This document shows positions 16,494 through 22,930 of a stretch of DNA of 27,953 bases, in pieces. Under the pieces are notes generated by a model that saw only the letters and a program-made list of their open reading frames with translations, was not told the DNA's origin and did not search any database. Positions within the stretch are counted from its first letter, which is position 1. Every line of letters starts with the position of its first letter. The DNA lies in contig CAJTSN010000001.1 in the NCBI GenBank assembly GCA_910578745.1, forward strand, positions 60,864-88,816. The letters run 5' to 3'. The translations under genes were made by a program, and so were the position numbers. The stretch comes from an uncultured Bacilli bacterium. GTDB taxonomy: Bacteria > Bacillota_I > Bacilli_A > RF39 > UBA660.

Positions 16494-17246
16494 ATGAACT
16501 TTTATTTACTAGAATTGCTTGGTAAATGGATTAGTTTAGCTTTTATTACAGTTTGTCCTACCTTAGGAAAAGGAAAAACAACAACATTAGAAAATGAAAA
16601 CTTGAATTTAAAAAGAGATACGAATGTCGTTGCAACAGTAACAGAATATACGACGATTACAAAAAATGATCCCACTTTAGAAGAGGGAAAAACGAAAATA
16701 GAAACAAAAGGGGTAAATGGCCTTGTTTATGACATTCAAGGAAGTAATGTCATCATTCAAGAAATGACCCAAGAAGTGGTCTTAAAAGGTACAAAAAAGG
16801 CCAAAAATACAAATAAACCTACACAGATTGTTCCACAAAGAGTAGAAGTTTTTGAAAATCTTACTATGGAAGAATTGACAAAAAAGTTAGATAAAAATTT
16901 AAAATCTACTCTAACAGGAACTGGAAAATACTATGCGAAATATGCTATCGAATATGGAGTAGATCCTTATTTAGCGCTCGCCATTTCTCTTCATGAAACA
17001 GGATGTAGTTCTTCTTGTAGCAACTTAGTAAAAAGTAAGAATAATGTTGGAGGAATGATAGGTTCTTCAGGAGCCTTATCGTTTTCTAGTATAGAAGAGG
17101 GAATTAGAAAATTTATTTTAAATATTAAACAGAATTATTATGATCGTGGTCTTACAACAGCAGAGGAAATGAATTCAAAATATGCAGCGAGTACAACTTG
17201 GGCAGAGAAGGTCAATAAATATATTGAAAAGATTAGGGCAAGTTAA
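16494..17246 (+). CDS. YabE-like exported cell-wall protein with G5-like and lysozyme-like domains
   Basis: 250 residues. An N-terminal hydrophobic leader (residues 4-24) lacks the usual basic start. A G5-like segment follows at about 43-85 (ATVTEYTTITKNDPTLEEGK, then TKIETKG). The C-terminal 110 residues look like a lysozyme or glucosaminidase fold: YAIEYGVDPYLALAISLHET with the candidate catalytic E168 in HETG, then NNVGGM and TTWAEKVNKYI. B. subtilis YabE, at the same place between yabD and rnmV-ksgA, combines G5 with an Rpf-like 3D domain. Here the position and G5 are kept, but the hydrolase domain looks more like the GH73/SLT type. It probably cleaves peptidoglycan at the cell surface. 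The start has GAGGTGA upstream. rnmV is absent between it and rsmA. Confidence 0.75.
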   Translation: MNFYLLELLGKWISLAFITVCPTLGKGKTTTLENENLNLKRDTNVVATVTEYTTITKNDPTLEEGKTKIETKGVNGLVYDIQGSNVIIQEMTQEVVLKGTKKAKNTNKPTQIVPQRVEVFENLTMEELTKKLDKNLKSTLTGTGKYYAKYAIEYGVDPYLALAISLHETGCSSSCSNLVKSKNNVGGMIGSSGALSFSSIEEGIRKFILNIKQNYYDRGLTTAEEMNSKYAASTTWAEKVNKYIEKIRAS

Positions 17247-17258
17247 TCTTGCTTTTTT
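17238..17258 (+). terminator. Short terminator whose loop contains the stop codon
   Basis: GCAAG (17238-17242) and CTTGC (17248-17252) pair around TTAAT, followed by six T's. The 5' arm is part of the last two codons and the TAA stop is in the loop. The stem is only five pairs, so read-through into rsmA is likely. Confidence 0.55.
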
Positions 17259-17293
17259 GATTAGTAAAAAGTTATAATGAACGTGGTGATTTT

Positions 17294-18124
17294 ATGAAAT
17301 ATTCTCCAAAAGAAATGCAAACTTTATTAGATAAAAATGCATTTTCATTTAAAAAAAAGTTTGGTCAAAATTTTATTATTGATGAAAATATTATTGATTC
17401 TCTTTTAAAAAATATAGAACTTACACAGGATACTATGGTAATTGAAGTTGGTCCGGGAGCAGGCTCTCTTACTTATAAACTGGCACAATATGCAAAGAAG
17501 GTTCTATGTTATGAAATTGATACTTCATTAAAAGAAGTTTTAGAGAAAAATCTGGCTCCTTATTCCAATATAGATATTATATACGATGATTTTTTAAAAC
17601 GGGATCTTCATAAGGATTTAGAAAATTATTCATTTGATCGACTTTATGTTGTGGCAAACCTTCCTTATTATATTACGACTCCAATTCTTGTGAAATTTAT
17701 TGAGGAGAAAGTGCCAGCTGAAAAAATGGTTTTCATGGTACAAAAAGAGGTAGGAGACCGATTCAAAGCAAAACCGAAAACCAAAGATTATGGTTCTTTA
17801 ACTGTCTATTTAAACTACTATTTTGATGTTCGTAAAGTAATACAAGTTTCTAAACATGTGTTTTTACCTAAGCCAAATGTAGATAGTATTGTGATTGAAT
17901 TTAAAAGAAAAGACAAATTGCTTCCTTTAAAAAATAGTGAACTCTTTTTTAAATTAGTAAGAGATGCCTTTGTTCAAAAACGAAAAACAATAAAGAATAA
18001 TTTAAAAGAGTATGATTTAGAAAAAATAGAGAAGGTTTTAAAGCAATATACATTTTCACTTACTTCTAGAGCAGAGGAACTTCCTCTTGAAGTATTCGTA
18101 GAAATAGCAAATACACTATCATAA
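17294..18124 (+). CDS. rsmA: 16S rRNA (adenine1518/1519-N6,N6)-dimethyltransferase
   Basis: Dimethylates two adjacent adenines in the 3'-terminal hairpin of 16S rRNA during small-subunit assembly, using S-adenosylmethionine. The 276-residue length is typical. Motifs: KKFGQNFIID near the N-terminus, the AdoMet-binding EVGPGAGSLT (E51-G55 and onward) and the adenine-binding NLPYYIT (from N122). The C-terminal helical domain is complete (QKRKTIKNNL). Loss of this enzyme gives kasugamycin resistance, hence the synonym ksgA. GGTGAT precedes the ATG. It follows the YabE-like gene as in Bacillus, apart from the missing rnmV. Confidence 0.96.
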   Translation: MKYSPKEMQTLLDKNAFSFKKKFGQNFIIDENIIDSLLKNIELTQDTMVIEVGPGAGSLTYKLAQYAKKVLCYEIDTSLKEVLEKNLAPYSNIDIIYDDFLKRDLHKDLENYSFDRLYVVANLPYYITTPILVKFIEEKVPAEKMVFMVQKEVGDRFKAKPKTKDYGSLTVYLNYYFDVRKVIQVSKHVFLPKPNVDSIVIEFKRKDKLLPLKNSELFFKLVRDAFVQKRKTIKNNLKEYDLEKIEKVLKQYTFSLTSRAEELPLEVFVEIANTLS

Positions 18125-18161
18125 AAAAGAATCGACTTCATAGAATAGAGTAGGTGTTTTT

Positions 18162-19463
18162 ATGGAGAATATATTAAAAGTATTTTGGGCCGTTTTATCG
18201 GTCTGGATGATTGTATTAAGTATTTATCTAACACATTATTTGCACTACGCACAATTTAAACTTTCTTTATATAAAAAAAGTTTTAAGGGAAATAAAAAAG
18301 CAAAGGATGGGATTAGTCCTTTAAAGACGCTTCTTTTAACGCTTGCAGGAAGAATTGGCGTTGGAAGTATTGCTGGTATTGCTCTTGCAATATATATAGG
18401 CGGAGCAGGAACTATATTTTGGGTATGGGTCATTAGTCTTTTAACTCTACCCCTTGCTTATGGAGAGTCGATACTCGGTTCTTTATATAAAAAGAAGTTT
18501 GGAAAAGAATATATTGGCGGGCCTAGCTATTATATACGTGATGGATTAAAAAATAATAAATTAGCAAGTTTATATGCTATACTGATTCTGTTGAGTTTTA
18601 TTTTTGGATTTTTAGGAATACAAGTCAATACAATTACAAAGGCAGCAACCATTGTCTTTCCTTTATCCAAATTCGCAGTGGGTGTTCTTATTGCAGTACT
18701 CACTTTTTTTATTGTCATTGGCGATGTATTCAAAATAGCTAGTGCAACAGGGAAAATCGTTCCTTTTATGCTCCTTTTTTATTTAGGCCTTTGCACGTAT
18801 GTCATTAGTATCCATATTGATAAAGTTCCACAAATGTTATTTCAAATTATAGAGAGTGCTTTTACTTTGCGTCCCTTTTTTTCTGGATTTCTGTATACAC
18901 TTATTATAGGCATTCAAAGAGGAATCTTCTCATCAGAAGCAGGACTGGGAACAGGAAGTATTACTTCAGCGGCCTCGAATTCTATGAATCCTAAAAAAGA
19001 TGGTTATATTCAGATGTTAGGTGTTTCCGTTACAGCATTAGTTGTATGTACAATTACCGCCTTTATTATACTATTGTCCCCTTATCAAGAACTACAAATC
19101 TTAGACGTGAATGGAATTGAAGTTGCCTCTCATGCTTTCGGCTATCATTTTTCTAATTTAGGGATCTTTTTGATGTTTCTATTCATCTTCTTATGTTCCT
19201 TTTCTACGATTTTAACAGGGTACTACGATTCATTGATTTCTTTACGTTTTCTTTTAAAAAAACATTATAAGATACAAAAATTTGCTCTTATTTCCATTAC
19301 ATTACTTATGATTTTATTTAGTTCTTTTCTCTCTTCTAAATTCATGTGGAACATGGTTGATTTATTTGTGGGTATTCTAATGGCTATTAATTTACATGCT
19401 TTATATGCACTAAAAGGGAAAATCTTGAAGATCAATGCGTCTTCTTTAGAAGAAAATCTTTAG
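18162..19463 (+). CDS. Alanine/glycine:cation symporter family (AGCS) protein
   Basis: A 433-residue polytopic membrane protein with about ten hydrophobic segments. Family signatures are clear: GRIGVGSIAGIALAIYIGG, GGPSYYI and the sodium-site region GIFSSEAGLGTGS. AGCS carriers import alanine, glycine or related amino acids with sodium ions. It is slightly short at the N-terminus for the family (usually about 450-480), but the conserved core is complete. It lies 37 bases after rsmA with TAGGTG before its start and 28 bases before an unknown gene, so the three may share a transcript. Substrate specificity cannot be read from sequence. Confidence 0.92.
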   Translation: MENILKVFWAVLSVWMIVLSIYLTHYLHYAQFKLSLYKKSFKGNKKAKDGISPLKTLLLTLAGRIGVGSIAGIALAIYIGGAGTIFWVWVISLLTLPLAYGESILGSLYKKKFGKEYIGGPSYYIRDGLKNNKLASLYAILILLSFIFGFLGIQVNTITKAATIVFPLSKFAVGVLIAVLTFFIVIGDVFKIASATGKIVPFMLLFYLGLCTYVISIHIDKVPQMLFQIIESAFTLRPFFSGFLYTLIIGIQRGIFSSEAGLGTGSITSAASNSMNPKKDGYIQMLGVSVTALVVCTITAFIILLSPYQELQILDVNGIEVASHAFGYHFSNLGIFLMFLFIFLCSFSTILTGYYDSLISLRFLLKKHYKIQKFALISITLLMILFSSFLSSKFMWNMVDLFVGILMAINLHALYALKGKILKINASSLEENL

Positions 19464-19491
19464 AAATTATCGTTTTATAGGAGGAAAATTT

Positions 19492-19941
19492 ATGAAAAAA
19501 TTGACAAATATAGTTATAAAGAGTTATACTTTTGCAACACTTGTTGAACAAGGAGGAAAAGCACTGGTCTATTTTATGAATATGGAACGTGAAAATGAAT
19601 GTTTAATGCTCCCATTTATTAATGGATTTGAAGAAACAAACTTTTTAATGAATTGCTTTGGATCTATCACGAAATGGTATAAAGGAATTGATGCTTGGAA
19701 AAATAAAGAAATAAAAGTCGCCTATTTAGATGAAAAACCTATGGCCTTAATTGATAAAGTGACCGAGGAGATTTGTATGATAAAATCACCTATTTTTATT
19801 AGGCAAAACGATTTAGTCATTCAAAATGGTAATTTACTTTATTTAAAACAAGAATATGGCCTTTTAGAAGAACAATTTAAAATTCAAGTAAAAGAAGAAC
19901 AACAAAAAGAAAAGAAAAAAGTATATCAAAAGAAAATATAA
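19492..19941 (+). CDS. Unknown 149-residue cytosolic protein downstream of the AGCS carrier
   Basis: Not recognised. It has AGGAGG before ATG 19492 and follows the symporter by 28 bases, so it is probably co-transcribed. The first 110 residues look like a compact alpha/beta fold with no signal peptide, membrane segment or metal motif (NIVIKSYTFATLVEQGGKAL, then LMLPFINGFEET). The tail from about residue 125 is strongly charged (KVKEEQQKEKKK) and probably disordered. No terminator was seen after it; the sequence AAGTAGTAAAG at 19940-19950 overlaps its stop codon. Confidence 0.75.
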   Translation: MKKLTNIVIKSYTFATLVEQGGKALVYFMNMERENECLMLPFINGFEETNFLMNCFGSITKWYKGIDAWKNKEIKVAYLDEKPMALIDKVTEEICMIKSPIFIRQNDLVIQNGNLLYLKQEYGLLEEQFKIQVKEEQQKEKKKVYQKKI

Positions 19942-19993
19942 GTAGTAAAGAGTAGGGGTATTTTTTTAAATATAAGAATTGAGTTTTGGCAAT

Positions 19994-20022
19994 TTGTAAT
20001 ATTTTTAGAATAAGAGTAAAAT
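19994..20022 (+). promoter_or_regulatory. Promoter of the HMA-like gene
   Basis: TTGTAA (19994-19999), a 17-base spacer, then TAAAAT (20017-20022). The ribosome site GAGGGAG lies about seven bases before ATG 20055. Confidence 0.55.
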
Positions 20023-20054
20023 ATATATGAACATTTTTAAGAGGGAGTACAAGT

Positions 20055-20495
20055 ATGTGTATGAAAATAGTGGTTGATGAAGTATGTGATGAAGGATTAA
20101 AGAATTACCTTTTAAGTCAAAATGGAATCTTAACTGTAACAATAGTAGTTAAAGATTTTTTAAGTGAAATAAACATAGAATATGAAAAGGACATAACAGC
20201 ATTTATGATTCGAGAATATCTTCGTCTATACTTAGATCATGAGTATCCAATACTGGTAAGCTTTGATAAGAAGGTAGAAAAACAGTGCAAAAGGCTAAAA
20301 TATTTAATAAAAGATATGTGTTGTGAATACTGTTATAAGAGTTTGGTGGAAGCCCTATTCAATAATCCTTCTGTAGTATCCATTTGTTCTAATTTTAAAT
20401 TTGATGCACCAGCGTTCGATGTCGAATTTGATATAGGATATGATGAAAAATTAAATGAAAAAGAAATAATTAAATTTATTCAAGACAATGCATAA
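20055..20495 (+). CDS. Protein with a heavy-metal-associated (HMA)-like domain
   Basis: 146 residues, cytosolic. The C-terminal half fits a ferredoxin-like HMA domain: MCCEYC (M88-C93) matches the MxCxxC copper/zinc-binding motif. A helix (KSLVEALF), a strand around VVSICSNF and a terminal EIIKFIQDN helix follow in the expected order. The N-terminal half looks like a second, degenerate copy with the same strand-helix-strand pattern but only one cysteine (C11). HMA domains carry soft metal ions in chaperones and P-type ATPases; no ATPase or CsoR-like gene is nearby. Metal binding is inferred from the motif. The gene has its own promoter and stands alone. Confidence 0.65.
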   Translation: MCMKIVVDEVCDEGLKNYLLSQNGILTVTIVVKDFLSEINIEYEKDITAFMIREYLRLYLDHEYPILVSFDKKVEKQCKRLKYLIKDMCCEYCYKSLVEALFNNPSVVSICSNFKFDAPAFDVEFDIGYDEKLNEKEIIKFIQDNA

Positions 20496-20515
20496 TTTAT
20501 TATGAGATATTAGTT

Positions 20516-20536
20516 AACATTTGAATTATAAATGTT
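20516..20536 (+). terminator. Hairpin after the HMA-like gene
   Basis: AACATTT (20516-20522) and AAATGTT (20530-20536) pair perfectly around seven bases, but no T-run follows. A second small hairpin, GAGCA/TGCTC at 20571-20583, is followed by four T's and may be the true terminator. Confidence 0.4.
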
Positions 20537-20773
20537 GAGTTCGTATTCATAAACATTATGTTTTAATTGTGAGCAGTTTGCTCTTTTCATGAAACATTTT
20601 TTAAGTGGAGAAAGAGTAGAAGAAAACGATGACTAAAATAAATTAGAAACAAACATCGTTCATAGGGTAATGTGTGATAAAAATGACTACAATGTAATTA
20701 AATTTTTATATAAAAATATTGATAATTTAATGAAAGTCTTTATCCTAAAGCATTTAGACATAATATTTTATGT

Positions 20774-20796
20774 TTTTACTACTAATTTACTACTTT
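20774..20796. repeat. Left arm of a 23-bp inverted repeat, two tandem 11-bp units
   Basis: Two direct units, TTTACTACTAA (20775-20785) and TTTACTACTTT (20786-20796), occur with an exact 11-bp period. The whole arm is the reverse complement of 22146-22168 with two mismatches. The core AGTAGTAAATT (reverse strand) equals the arm-type DR2 site bound by the N-terminal domain of Tn916 integrase, as I remember it. Confidence 0.7.
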
Positions 20797-20844
20797 GAAA
20801 GATGAAATGAAGAAAAATTGATTTTAAAAGAAAATATACATTAC

Positions 20845-20872
20845 TTCAAATAAATCTTAAATATAGTATAAT
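20845..20872 (+). promoter_or_regulatory. Promoter of the transglutaminase-like gene
   Basis: A perfect TATAAT (20867-20872), with a weak -35 TTCAAA (20845-20850) 16 bases upstream. The ribosome site GAGGGAT lies just before ATG 20890. Confidence 0.5.
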
Positions 20873-20889
20873 TATATCGAGGGATTAAT

Positions 20890-21474
20890 ATGGATTATAA
20901 AAGGATTTTTACTGAAAAGGGATTAACAGATATTAATAATTTCTTTACTTATATGCAAAATAAATTTGAGTATGGTTGGATAAGTCAAGATGGAACTAGA
21001 AACTATGGCATTAATGATGCACAATCTTATAGATTACAATCGCCTAATGAATTATTAAAAAATCATTTAGGAATATGCTGGGACATGACAGAATTATATA
21101 GATGTTTTTTTGAAAATATGACTTCTTTAAAACATGAAACTTATTATCTATTTTATGATGATAATAAAGGTTGCCCTAGTCATTCTATTTTAGTGTTTTA
21201 TGATAATAATAAAGTATATTGGTTTGAACCTATGTTTAATAATGAATATAGCGGTATACATGAATATGATAGTATTAACAAATTATTGGAGGACTTCAAA
21301 AAAATTTTTACAAAAAATGCATTGATCAACGGATTAATTCCGGTTGACTATAACCCTTCTAATATTAAAATTTATAAATACACCGCACCTCAAAATCATA
21401 TTAATGGTTATGAAATGCGAAATCATATTGATAATAGTGAAGTTATTAATTTAGTAGAAAGTAAAAGAATATAG
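20890..21474 (+). CDS. Transglutaminase-like cysteine-peptidase-fold protein
   Basis: 194 residues, no signal peptide. The arrangement matches the transglutaminase-like fold. C63 in GICWDMTEL begins the core helix and H98 in CPSHSILVF lies on the following strand. W111-F112-E113-P114 holds the place where the family usually has Asp-Pro, so the acid of the triad would be Glu. LQSPNELLKNHLGICWD is the typical run-in. Members may cleave peptide or isopeptide bonds, transfer acyl groups, or be inactive. It is preceded by its own promoter and is convergent with the DUF5680-like gene. Both lie inside a pair of inverted repeats resembling integrase arm sites. Its substrate is unknown. Confidence 0.7.
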   Translation: MDYKRIFTEKGLTDINNFFTYMQNKFEYGWISQDGTRNYGINDAQSYRLQSPNELLKNHLGICWDMTELYRCFFENMTSLKHETYYLFYDDNKGCPSHSILVFYDNNKVYWFEPMFNNEYSGIHEYDSINKLLEDFKKIFTKNALINGLIPVDYNPSNIKIYKYTAPQNHINGYEMRNHIDNSEVINLVESKRI

Positions 21475-21482
21475 TAATTTTT

Positions 21483-21552
21483 AAATAATGCTTCAAGCTT
21501 CAAGCTACATAATAAAGGGGTAATACAAACCTTATTATGTAGCTTATTATTT
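21483..21552. repeat. Long hairpin between the two convergent cassette genes
   Basis: AAGCTACATAATAA (21502-21515) and TTATTATGTAGCTT (21532-21545) are perfect 14-bp complements around 16 bases. The outer arms AAATAAT (21483-21489) and ATTATTT (21546-21552) extend the stem by seven pairs. A 12-base one-sided bulge interrupts it and carries part of a tandem CTTCAAG duplication (21491-21504). Neither strand has a T-run after the stem, so it is not a classical terminator, although it may end transcription from both genes. Confidence 0.65.
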
Positions 21553-21618
21553 ACGAAATTCTTAATATTACTTTAAAAGCGATAAAAAACAAGATATAAA
21601 TGATCTTGCATTTTTCTA

Positions 21619-22086
21619 CTATCTTTTGATAATTCCACCATGACATTTTAAAACATAAATTTTTTCTTCATCTTTAGAAATTGTTTCAACACCTTCAAAA
21701 TAGTCTAAATCGCCACTAACCTCAAAGGTATATCTATACCCATTATTCATATACTCTTTTGGACCACGTACTGGTAGAATACGATCTTCTCCCACTTTCA
21801 TCAGTGCAGGCCTTAGTGCATTGTCCATAGCCTCTTCGCTTAAATTTTCATTTAATGTTATACCATAATAATTCATTCCCCAAATAGGTGTATCATTGGA
21901 AGAATAAACAACTTCTTCTCCCATAAATTTTGTTCCACCAAAATATGTATCATGGTATATCATTTTATCATTACTATACTCATAATCAAAGGAACCTTTT
22001 CTCGAAGATAATATTTTTTTGACCTTTTCATTAGCATAAGTTTGTTTTTTTGCTTCCACTAAAAAATGATATAAATCACTATTCAT
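21619..22086 (-). CDS. DUF5680-like protein
   Basis: 155 residues, cytosolic. The pattern FLVEAKKQTYA, then YHDTYFGG, FMGEEVVY, IWGMNYYGITL, RGPKEY, and a C-terminal YVLKCHGG agrees with my memory of DUF5680, a small domain found alone or after an HTH in Firmicute regulators. No HTH is present here, and its biochemical role is unknown. The start is ATG 22086, with AGAGGTGA just upstream, instead of an in-frame GTG at 22095 that overlaps this site. It has its own promoter (22114-22122, minus) and is convergent with the transglutaminase-like gene inside the same inverted-repeat-bounded cassette. Confidence 0.75.
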   Translation of the reverse strand: MNSDLYHFLVEAKKQTYANEKVKKILSSRKGSFDYEYSNDKMIYHDTYFGGTKFMGEEVVYSSNDTPIWGMNYYGITLNENLSEEAMDNALRPALMKVGEDRILPVRGPKEYMNNGYRYTFEVSGDLDYFEGVETISKDEEKIYVLKCHGGIIKR

Positions 22087-22113
22087 AATCTTCACCTCTC
22101 TAAATCTAATAAC

Positions 22114-22122
22114 ATTATATCA
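22114..22122 (-). promoter_or_regulatory. Extended -10 promoter of the DUF5680-like gene
   Basis: On the minus strand TGA is followed by TATAAT (22119 down to 22114), 28 bases before the start. No -35 is recognised; the right inverted repeat lies 24 bases upstream of it. Confidence 0.55.
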
Positions 22123-22145
22123 CAACAGTATAGATCGTTATTTAT

Positions 22146-22168
22146 AAAGTAGTAAATTAAAAGTAAAA
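22146..22168. repeat. Right arm of the 23-bp inverted repeat
   Basis: AAAGTAGTAAA (22146-22156) followed by TTAAAAGTAAA (22157-22167) is the reverse complement of 20774-20796 with two mismatches. The first 14 bases are identical. The second 11-bp unit is the degenerate one. Confidence 0.7.
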
Positions 22169-22242
22169 TACACTTAAATCTTTTTAAATATGTATAAAAA
22201 TAAAGGCTTTTTATATAATAACTAAGTTTTTTTATATAAATG

Positions 22243-22251
22243 TGTTATAAT
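22243..22251 (+). promoter_or_regulatory. Extended -10 promoter of the ung operon
   Basis: TGT followed by TATAAT (22246-22251); no clear -35. It lies 24 bases before the ung start and would drive the tight run ung, kinase-like gene, tilS and possibly ftsH. Confidence 0.6.
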
Positions 22252-22275
22252 GAAAGTATATTTGAGGTGAGATGT

Positions 22276-22929
22276 ATGATTAATAAAAAATGGGATGAAG
22301 TTTTAAAAGAGGAATTAAAAAAAGAATATTTTAAAGATTTGGGTATATTTGTAAAGGATGAGTATAAACATAAAATTATTTATCCTGAATATCAAAATAT
22401 CTTTAATGCTTTACGTTATACAGATTATGATGAAGTTAAGGTTGTAATTTTAGGACAAGACCCCTATCATGGAGAACATGAAGCCCATGGTCTTTCTTTC
22501 TCTGTTCGAGAAGGAGTAAGAACTCCTCCTAGCTTATTAAACATATTTAAAGAATTAGAAAGTGACCTAGGAATTAAAAGAACCAAAACAGATTTAACGG
22601 ATTGGGCAAAAGAAGGCGTTTTACTTTTAAACTCAATTATGACAGTTGTAAAAGATTCTCCTTTATCCCATAAAGGAAAAGGATGGGAAATATTTACCGA
22701 TTCTATTATTGAAAAATTAGGAGAAAGGGAAGAAGTTCTAGTTTTTATTTTATGGGGAAGTTATGCTCGTTCTAAAAAAGAACTTATTAAAAATAAGAAT
22801 CATTTCATTTTAGAATGTGTGCATCCCTCTCCTTTATCTGCTTCTAGAGGATTTTTTGGTAGTAAACCATTTTCAAAAACAAATGAATTTTTGAAGAAAA
22901 ATGGATTAAAGGAAATTAATTGGGGTTAG
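22276..22929 (+). CDS. ung: Uracil-DNA glycosylase
   Basis: Removes uracil from DNA, the first step of base-excision repair after cytosine deamination or dUMP incorporation. The 217-residue length is typical of family 1. The water-activating motif GQDPYH is at 60-65 (D62 catalytic), and the minor-groove loop HPSPLSA starts at H183. The start at ATG 22276 follows GAGGTGA (22264-22270) by five bases; an in-frame ATG further upstream overlaps the promoter and is rejected. The next gene starts two bases after its stop codon. Confidence 0.97.
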   Translation: MINKKWDEVLKEELKKEYFKDLGIFVKDEYKHKIIYPEYQNIFNALRYTDYDEVKVVILGQDPYHGEHEAHGLSFSVREGVRTPPSLLNIFKELESDLGIKRTKTDLTDWAKEGVLLLNSIMTVVKDSPLSHKGKGWEIFTDSIIEKLGEREEVLVFILWGSYARSKKELIKNKNHFILECVHPSPLSASRGFFGSKPFSKTNEFLKKNGLKEINWG

Positions 22930-22930
22930 T

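Larger units (their letters stand above)
20496..20889. other. Gene-free stretch between the HMA-like gene and the cassette
   Basis: Contains two hairpins after the HMA-like gene (20516-20536 and 20571-20587), a weak inverted repeat AACGATG/CATCGTT (20625-20631, 20654-20660), the left 23-bp inverted repeat (20774-20796) and a promoter (20867-20872). No open frame is seen. Confidence 0.6.

Noticed and set aside
17273..17278. TATAAT just upstream of rsmA as a promoter
   Set aside because: Transcription would begin inside or beyond the ribosome site only 15 bases before the ATG, and no -35 is present.
20775..20796. Tandem 11-bp units as the beginning of a CRISPR array
   Set aside because: Only two units, directly adjacent with no spacers, and too short for CRISPR repeats.
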